A DNA stretch of 10,307 bases, taken from NCBI GenBank assembly GCA_045114455.1, contig JBGUKN010000041.1:1-10307 (forward strand). Reading direction: 5' to 3'. A model generated the notes under the pieces. That model was not told where the DNA came from. It worked only from the letters and a program-made list of their open reading frames with translations, and searched no databases. A program made the translations under genes and the position numbers. The DNA is from UBA1732 sp045114455 (lineage in GTDB: Bacteria; Verrucomicrobiota; Lentisphaeria; Victivallales; UBA1829). This document shows, piece after piece, positions 5,809 to 10,307 of this stretch (the stretch's first letter is position 1; every line of letters begins with the position of its first letter).

Positions 5809-7857
5809 ATGAGCAGACGCACAGAAAACGAAAAGGCATTCAAATCCGTGAGCTACTGGCGGATCCTGAAGTTCGTCCGTCCCTACTGGCTCCGCCTGAC
5901 GATCGGCATCGCGGCAGGATTTCTGGTAGGCGGTTCGCTGTTCGGCGGACTGATGCTTCTGCCTGAAATGGTCATGATCGTGGATCAGGACACGGGCCAG
6001 TCGGAAAAGCGCCAGAAAACGGCGGAGGAGGTGATTCGCGCGGTCGAAGAAGCGCCGGACGGGATGACCGCCGAAGAAAAGGCCCGCCTCGTCGCGGAGA
6101 TCATGCACCCCGTCGACGCAGACCCGAAACTGACCAAAGCGCTGGACAAACTCCGCACCTATCGGAAACTGCTTCATCTTCCCATCGACGTCGGCAAACG
6201 ATCCGTAACGGTACACTGGCCCGCGGAGTTCGAATTCCCGATCGTGGACAGCCTCGGACGCATGACCTGGCAGTTCTTCATGGTCTATGCTGCGCTGTTC
6301 GTGGCGGCATGGATCCTGAAAAGCGTCGCGACCTACATCAGCCACTACAATCTGCGCTGGGTCAGCACGCGCGTGATCGCCGACATGCGGAACAAGCTGT
6401 ATGAACGCCTGCTGTCGCAGTCGATGAAGTTCTTCGGGCATCAGGACGTGGGGCATCTCATCAGCCGCTGCACCAACGACACCGGCATGATCGAAACGTC
6501 GATATCGGACGTGATCGCGGACATCACGCGGTGCCCCATCGAAATCGTGGCCTGTCTCGCCGCGCTGATCATCATGAGCGTCCAGCAGCACATGTTCGCG
6601 ATGCTGATCGTGATCGTGGTCGGCATGCCGCTGTTCATGATCCCGGTCATGGTGCTCGGACGCAGGATCCGCCGCGTCTACCGCAAGGCGTTTGCGCAGG
6701 TGGCCGAACTGGTTTCCCGCATGCACGAGACGTTCTCCGGCATCCTGCTGATCAAATCGAACCACACCGAAACGCGCGAAGCCCGGCGGTTCATGGTGAT
6801 CAACGGGACCTATTTCAACAACATGGTGAAAGCGCTGAAGCTGAAAGTGATCATGACGCCGGTCATGGAAATCGTCACGGTCACCATCTCGCTGGCGTTC
6901 CTGGTGCTGGCGTACGCGCGCGGCGTCTCGATCTCCCAGATGTTCATGCTGCTGACTCCGGCGGTCCTGATGTATCACCCCATCAAGGAGATCACAAGGG
7001 TCGTGAACAACCTTCAGCGCAGCATGGCCGCCGCGGACCGTTATTTCGACCTGATCGACACGGCCACGGACCTGCCCGAAAAGCCGGGCGCGGTCGAACT
7101 CAGCGAATTCCGCGACTCCATCGTCTTCGATCACGTCTCGTTCGCCTACGAACCCGGATGCGAGGTGCTTCACGACGTCTCGTTCTCCATTCCGCGCGGG
7201 AAAATGGTCGCCGTGGTCGGCGAAACCGGAAGCGGCAAGACGACCGTCGCTTCCCTGCTGTCCCGCCTGTACGACGTGACGGACGGCGAGGTGCTGATCG
7301 ACGGCGTCCCGGTGGCGGATTACACGATCTCATCCCTGCGCAGCAAGATCGGCATCGTGACGCAGGAACCGATCATTTTCAACGACACGATCGCCAACAA
7401 CATCGCATACAGCCGTCCCGGCGCCTCGCCCGAGGAGATCCGGCGGGCGGCGGAACGCGCCAACGCACACGATTTCATCGTTTCCGGCACGCATCCGCTC
7501 GGCTATGACGAAGAAGCGGGAGAAAGAGGCTGCAAGCTTTCCGGTGGGGAAAAACAGCGCATCGTGCTCGCCCGCATCATCCTGAAAAATCCGCCGATCC
7601 TCGTGCTCGACGAGGCGACCAGCGCGCTCGACACGGTGACGGAAAAACTGATCCAGGACGCCCTGAACCGCGTCATGGAGAACCGCACCGTATTCGCCAT
7701 CGCGCACCGTCTGAGCACCATCCGCAACGCCGACCTGATCCTGGTGATGGACAAGGGCAGGATCGTCGAACGCGGCACACACGACGAACTGCTGGCTTTG
7801 AACGGCCGCTACCGCAAGCTTCACGACACGCAGTTCTCCATGGACCGCGACATCTGA
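5809..7857 (+). CDS. MsbA-like ABC exporter, fused membrane and ATPase domains, with long TM1-TM2 loop
   Basis: 682 aa half-transporter that would dimerise in the inner membrane and use ATP to export a lipid, lipid-linked glycan or drug-like substrate. Membrane domain: TM1 about 31-56, TM2 about 153-174, TM3-TM4 about 244-283, TM5-TM6 about 352-395. ATPase domain 430-682 is intact: Walker A GETGSGKT (471-478), Q-loop Gln519, GERG X-loop (571-574), signature LSGGEKQ (577-583), Walker B ILVLDE (597-602), D-loop SALD, H-loop His633. Odd: about 95 residues lie between TM1 and TM2 (57-152), where MsbA-type exporters have a short periplasmic loop; the insert is charged with likely helices (TAEEVIRAVEE, KLTKALDKLR). 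This explains the length of 682 aa against about 580. Lipid A core flippase (MsbA) is the closest functional guess; the uronate genes just upstream also allow a glycan-lipid substrate. It has its own promoter. Confidence 0.93.
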   Translation: MSRRTENEKAFKSVSYWRILKFVRPYWLRLTIGIAAGFLVGGSLFGGLMLLPEMVMIVDQDTGQSEKRQKTAEEVIRAVEEAPDGMTAEEKARLVAEIMHPVDADPKLTKALDKLRTYRKLLHLPIDVGKRSVTVHWPAEFEFPIVDSLGRMTWQFFMVYAALFVAAWILKSVATYISHYNLRWVSTRVIADMRNKLYERLLSQSMKFFGHQDVGHLISRCTNDTGMIETSISDVIADITRCPIEIVACLAALIIMSVQQHMFAMLIVIVVGMPLFMIPVMVLGRRIRRVYRKAFAQVAELVSRMHETFSGILLIKSNHTETREARRFMVINGTYFNNMVKALKLKVIMTPVMEIVTVTISLAFLVLAYARGVSISQMFMLLTPAVLMYHPIKEITRVVNNLQRSMAAADRYFDLIDTATDLPEKPGAVELSEFRDSIVFDHVSFAYEPGCEVLHDVSFSIPRGKMVAVVGETGSGKTTVASLLSRLYDVTDGEVLIDGVPVADYTISSLRSKIGIVTQEPIIFNDTIANNIAYSRPGASPEEIRRAAERANAHDFIVSGTHPLGYDEEAGERGCKLSGGEKQRIVLARIILKNPPILVLDEATSALDTVTEKLIQDALNRVMENRTVFAIAHRLSTIRNADLILVMDKGRIVERGTHDELLALNGRYRKLHDTQFSMDRDI

Positions 7858-7900
7858 CAGACGGTTTTCACACCGCAAAAAGGGCGTTCCGCATCCGGTC

Positions 7901-9391
7901 TCAGTTTGAACGGCCGGTTTTCACTGAAACGGGGTAGTGCTTCTTCAAATAGTCGCGCATGGCTTCGCGGACGTCCGGCTTGCGGACGTTTTCAGGCGGG
8001 TTGACCGACTCCATGATCTTTTTCAGCTCGGGATAGCGGCCGCCCGCGCCGTGCGCGTCGTAGGTGTTGACCGCGACCTTGATGCGGTCCGTTTCCGGGA
8101 TCGGCTTTCCCGTCCTTCCAAGCACGAGCTTACCGTCGATCCCGTCCGGCGCGGTGAATCCCGCATACATCATGCAGTCGGATGTTTTCTGTTTGGTCTC
8201 GAGTTCGCGCAGGATCGTCCGTATCTGGGCGGGAGACAGGTTCCGCACCTCGATCGCGTCCGTGTACGGAGCCAGCAGGAAAAGCTCGCGTTCGTTCAGA
8301 GTCCCCGGTGAGACCTGATAGTTCGAAAGCGTCCCGGAAAACGCCGCATCGGCCCCCGTCGATTCCATCATGGAGAGACAGATCAGTTCGGCCAGCCGGT
8401 TCGGCTTCAACCCGTTTTTCATCGGCCCGAGCTCAAAATCAAGTTTTGCCACAGGTTTGCGTCCCGCCTCGACGGCCTGTTTCCTGACCGGATCAAGAAC
8501 GGGCAGCACTCTTTTCGACTCGGGCCGCCCTTCCCCTTCCACGATCTTCGAGCTCACGGACAGCACTTTGTCGCCCTTTGCATCGGGATCGACCTCGACC
8601 GTGATCTGCGCGCATCCGGTCCCCAGCGGCGGAGCCTGCACGAACCACGCGCCCGGATACAGCCGTTTGCCGGGCTCCGTCTGGTGCGAATGCCCCGCCA
8701 GGATCAGGTCGATCTGCGGAAATCTCGCGGACAGGGCGGCCATGTTCTTGAGTTTGCCGTCTGGGTTGAGACGGCCTGCGATGAATTCGCCAAGATGGAT
8801 CGCCAGCACGATGACGTCCGGTTTCGCCGCCATGACCTCCGGCATGACGCGTTCGAGCGCGGCGTCCGGCGATTCCAGCTCAAGTCCGGTCAGATGATCC
8901 GGCGCGATCCAAAGACCGAGATACGGCGGCACAATGCCGATGACCGCGATTTTCACGCTCTGACGTTCGAACATCTTCCATGACGATACCTTCATGGGCG
9001 TGACATTCGATTTCAGGTTGGCAGCCAGCGCCGTCCCGCGAAATGCGCCGAGCCGTTTCGCCAGGACCTCCGTGCCGTAGTCGAAATCGTGGTTGCCCGG
9101 CACCCAGACGTCGCATCCGGCGGCGTTCAATGCCTCGACCATGGAGGCGCCGTTGTCCAATGATGCGGAAAATGATCCCTGCGTAAGGTCGCCGCAATCA
9201 ATCCAGAGGTCGGGCCCGATTTGCTCCGCCGCATCGGCGATTTGAAGAAGTCCGGGGCTTTTCGCATCCCCGATTGCGCCGTGAACATCGGTCGTCTGAA
9301 GGATCGTCAATTTCCGCGGTGCGGCAGTCAGAACCTGCTGAATACCAAACAGGAAGAAGATCGAAAGAATCGTTGAAAGAAGTCTGTGCAC
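7901..9391 (-). CDS. Secreted 5'-nucleotidase / 2',3'-cyclic phosphodiesterase family metallophosphoesterase
   Basis: 496 aa from a GTG start. Residues 1-24 form a Sec signal peptide (MHR, hydrophobic LLSTILSIFFLFGIQQVL, TAA-type cleavage region), so the enzyme should be periplasmic or exported. Residues 27-240 are a calcineurin-like domain with all two-metal ligands: Asp35 and His37 (TTDVHG), Asp68 (DCGDLTQG), Asn100-His101 (GNHDFDYG), His199 (AIHLGE), His234 and His236 (GHSHQ). Residues about 310-480 match the 5'-nucleotidase C-terminal substrate domain (ADAAFSG, LLAPYTDAIEV, NTYDAHGAGGRYP). Family members release nucleosides and phosphate from extracellular nucleotides; exact substrate is unclear, CpdB-like or UshA-like. 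The frame extends to a TTG at 9472, but the GTG at 9391 has AGAAGG 9 bases upstream, gives a clean signal peptide, and lies well inside the transcript predicted from the promoter at 9481-9508. Convergent with the exporter, 43 bases apart, with no strong terminator between. Confidence 0.9.
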   Translation of the reverse strand: MHRLLSTILSIFFLFGIQQVLTAAPRKLTILQTTDVHGAIGDAKSPGLLQIADAAEQIGPDLWIDCGDLTQGSFSASLDNGASMVEALNAAGCDVWVPGNHDFDYGTEVLAKRLGAFRGTALAANLKSNVTPMKVSSWKMFERQSVKIAVIGIVPPYLGLWIAPDHLTGLELESPDAALERVMPEVMAAKPDVIVLAIHLGEFIAGRLNPDGKLKNMAALSARFPQIDLILAGHSHQTEPGKRLYPGAWFVQAPPLGTGCAQITVEVDPDAKGDKVLSVSSKIVEGEGRPESKRVLPVLDPVRKQAVEAGRKPVAKLDFELGPMKNGLKPNRLAELICLSMMESTGADAAFSGTLSNYQVSPGTLNERELFLLAPYTDAIEVRNLSPAQIRTILRELETKQKTSDCMMYAGFTAPDGIDGKLVLGRTGKPIPETDRIKVAVNTYDAHGAGGRYPELKKIMESVNPPENVRKPDVREAMRDYLKKHYPVSVKTGRSN

Positions 9392-9480
9392 GGTGTGGAT
9401 CCTTCTGTTCGAATGAAAGAGAGAAAAGCGTCGCGACCGCGGACGCGGGAAAAGAAACTCACATTGTTTCAATCAATAAT

Positions 9481-9508
9481 AACATATCACTCCCGCGCTG
9501 TTTTTCAA
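9481..9508 (-). promoter_or_regulatory. Probable promoter of the nucleotidase gene
   Basis: On the minus strand: -35 TTGAAA (plus 9503-9508), 16-bp spacer, -10 TATGTT (plus 9481-9486). Predicted start near 9474, giving about an 80-base leader to the GTG at 9391. The leader has a GCGTC/GACGC stem near 9429-9447. A start at the TTG at 9472 would leave practically no leader. Confidence 0.5.
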
Positions 9509-9743
9509 ATCGACGATTGGAATTTATGGAGGAACGGCTTCTGATCGACGGCAGGCGCCGAGATGGTTGGTTGGCCGACACCTTTTCGGGGACGCGGTTT
9601 ATGCTTCGGAGAAACGGGAAATACGGTTTATGGTGCCAAGCGGTCCGGGCACGGAAAAGAAACGGATGGATGCACAAAAAAAGTTAGGTCCTAAAGGAGA
9701 TTAAGTATTTCGTTATTCAAAATGCTTTTTTTTAGTGAAAGCC

Positions 9744-9772
9744 CTTGACTTTTCTCCGTGCGGTGCTACATT
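9744..9772 (+). promoter_or_regulatory. Sigma70-type promoter of tRNA-Leu
   Basis: -35 TTGACT (9745-9750), 16-bp spacer, -10 TACATT (9767-9772) preceded by TGC. Predicted start near 9779, leaving a 5' leader of only about 7 bases before the mature tRNA end. The promoter is the best match to the cysK promoter of this window. Confidence 0.7.
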
Positions 9773-9785
9773 TATAGAAAATCGC

Positions 9786-9865
9786 GCCCGGGTGGCGAAA
9801 TGGCAGACGCAACAGACTTAAAATCTGTCGGATTTTCCATGCGGGTTCGAGTCCCGCCCCGGGCA
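9786..9865 (+). tRNA. trnL(uaa): tRNA-Leu, anticodon UAA
   Basis: 80 nt, class II cloverleaf. Acceptor arms GCCCGGG (9786-9792) and CCCGGGC (9858-9864) pair perfectly, discriminator A at 9865. Anticodon stem ACAGA/TCTGT encloses the loop CTTAAAA with anticodon TAA. Short variable arm with GGA/TCC stem; T-arm GCGGG-TTCGAGT-CCCGC (9841-9857). CCA is not encoded (TTT follows), so it must be added by CCA-adding enzyme. It decodes UUA and, by wobble, UUG. No integrase or attachment-site duplication is visible next to it. Confidence 0.97.
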
Positions 9866-9924
9866 TTTCCGCCCGATCCCGGGAAAAAAGCATCAGAAAG
9901 TTAACGAAAAAATGGTGAAAAAAT

Positions 9925-9955
9925 AAAAAAAAGCTCCAAAAAACAGCTTTTTTTT
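9925..9955 (+). terminator. A/T-rich hairpin terminator after tRNA-Leu
   Basis: AAAAAAAAGCT (9925-9935) and AGCTTTTTTTT (9945-9955) form an 11-bp stem around a 9-base loop CCAAAAAAC. The right arm supplies the U tract, and the mirror A run makes it usable in both directions. The core has only two GC pairs, so it is weaker than classical terminators. It lies 59 bases beyond the tRNA and separates it from the Gly-rich gene. Confidence 0.6.
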
Positions 9956-9995
9956 GACGGAACGCACAATAAAACGCAAAAAACTTTCGTTAATC

Positions 9996-10035
9996 TGTAA
10001 TGATGCTCCGCATCAAAACAAATCAAATCATTACA
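9996..10035 (+). repeat. Inverted repeat in the leader of the Gly-rich protein gene
   Basis: TGTAATGAT (9996-10004) and ATCATTACA (10027-10035) are perfect 9-base inverted arms. Inside, GATGC-TCC-GCATC (10002-10014) forms a small hairpin sharing the GAT. The outer arm ends 5 bases before the AAAGGAA ribosome-binding site (10041-10047). It may be a regulatory leader structure or an operator; no clear -35/-10 pair was found upstream of this gene. Confidence 0.45.
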
Positions 10036-10053
10036 ACTTGAAAGGAACGAATT

Positions 10054-10307
10054 ATGAACAAAATGACAGTTGCTATCCTGGCGCTTGCCCTTACGGGCAG
10101 TGTTGCTTTTGCTCAGGGGCAAGGTAACGGCGGCGGCCGCGGCGGTGCTCGCGGCAATCGCGGCGGCGCCCGTGGCGGCGCAGCCGGCGGCGCGGCAGCT
10201 GGTCAGGTCCAGCCCGGTGGCGCCGGTGGCGCCGGTGCTGCTGCTATGCCCGGCGGCGGTGCCGCGGGTGGTGCTGGTGCTGGCGGCATGGGCGGCTTCG
10301 GCGGCGG
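10054..10307 (+). CDS. Secreted Gly/Ala-rich protein with RGG-like motifs, N-terminal part
   Basis: 84 codons are in the window; the gene runs off the right edge. Residues 1-20 are a textbook Sec signal peptide (MNK, hydrophobic TVAILALALTGSV, then AFA before Gln21). The 64 visible mature residues are half glycine (32), much alanine, no Asp or Glu, and four Arg clustered in GRGGARGNRGGARGG (28-42), followed by GGA/AAG-rich repeats with scattered Met, Pro and Gln. The ATG at 10054 has AAAGGAA 6 bases upstream. Codons favour GGC/GGT and GCT. I do not recognise a family; low-complexity exported proteins of this kind may be structural envelope proteins or have a folded domain beyond the edge. The leader carries an inverted repeat, and the gene follows tRNA-Leu after a terminator. 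Confidence 0.8.
   Translation, partial: MNKMTVAILALALTGSVAFAQGQGNGGGRGGARGNRGGARGGAAGGAAAGQVQPGGAGGAGAAAMPGGGAAGGAGAGGMGGFGG

Larger units (their letters stand above)
9392..9785. other. Intergenic region between nucleotidase and tRNA-Leu
   Basis: Holds the leftward nucleotidase leader and promoter and the rightward tRNA promoter. Between them is a 53-codon frame on the plus strand (9526-9687) with no good ribosome-binding site, so it is not called as a gene. At 9684-9694 there is a small palindrome, TTAGG-T-CCTAA, next to an AAAGGAG that is not followed by a start codon at proper distance. Nothing else recognisable. Confidence 0.55.

Noticed and set aside
5767..7173. Minus-strand open frame (468 codons) opposite the ABC exporter
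   Set aside because: His/Asp/Arg-rich low-complexity translation mirrored from the transporter codons; no motif or start signal.
9392..9472. N-terminal extension of the nucleotidase to a TTG codon
   Set aside because: It would put an Arg-rich stretch before the signal peptide and start at the predicted transcription start; the GTG at 9391 is better supported.
9954..9981. TTGACG as -35 box for the Gly-rich gene
   Set aside because: It abuts the terminator arm and no acceptable -10 hexamer lies 16-18 bases downstream.
9786..10053. tRNA-associated integration site
   Set aside because: No integrase gene and no second copy of the tRNA 3' end were seen in the window, so there is no support for an integrated element.
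10110..10307. GGC/GGT-rich stretch as a CRISPR or tandem DNA repeat
   Set aside because: It is in-frame Gly/Ala coding with irregular units and no spacer-repeat periodicity; the repetition follows from the protein composition.

Overview
The window is about 10.3 kb of a GC-rich bacterial chromosome with AT-rich gaps between genes. The protein-coding layout is ordinary chromosomal: sugar metabolism, cysteine synthesis, nucleotide-sugar synthesis, an exporter, a periplasmic nucleotidase, a tRNA and a secreted Gly-rich protein. There is no transposase, integrase, phage gene, CRISPR array or rRNA. Sec signal peptides, an MsbA-like exporter and GalNAc-uronate genes fit a Gram-negative, envelope-rich bacterium. 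The overall style suggests the PVC superphylum (Lentisphaerota/Verrucomicrobiota-like), but this is a low-confidence inference because no marker gene is present.

Left part (1-2464). The 5' end of a cysteine synthase gene (cysK type) runs off the left edge on the minus strand behind a clear sigma70 promoter. Upstream of it on the same strand is a complete L-fucose isomerase gene (fucI) with its own promoter and a hairpin/U-tract terminator. A 304-base divergent intergenic region separates fucI from the rightward genes.

Middle part (2391-7857). A sigma70 promoter at 2391-2418 precedes three close, co-directional genes: a one-pass membrane protein of unknown function, a TviB/WbpO-type UDP-N-acetyl-hexosamine 6-dehydrogenase, and a TviC/WbpP-type UDP-GlcNAc 4-epimerase. 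The two enzymes together would make UDP-N-acetylgalactosaminuronic acid from UDP-GlcNAc, a precursor for surface polysaccharide. After a 232-base gap with hairpins and a near-consensus promoter comes an MsbA-like ABC exporter with an unusually long extracytoplasmic loop between TM1 and TM2.

Right part (7858-10307). A secreted metallophosphoesterase of the 5'-nucleotidase/2',3'-cyclic phosphodiesterase family lies convergent to the exporter; its likely start is a GTG at 9391. Next come a tRNA-Leu(UAA) with its own promoter, an A/T-rich hairpin terminator, and the beginning of a secreted Gly/Ala-rich protein with RGG-like motifs that runs off the right edge.

Points that stand out: the cysK and tRNA promoters share one core (13 identical bases, 7 variable, then TGCTA(A/C)ATT); five of the six promoters seen have a 16-bp spacer; I found no TTA codon in the six complete genes although a UAA-anticodon tRNA is present; and hairpins lie exactly at the epimerase stop, at the exporter start and in the leader of the Gly-rich gene.
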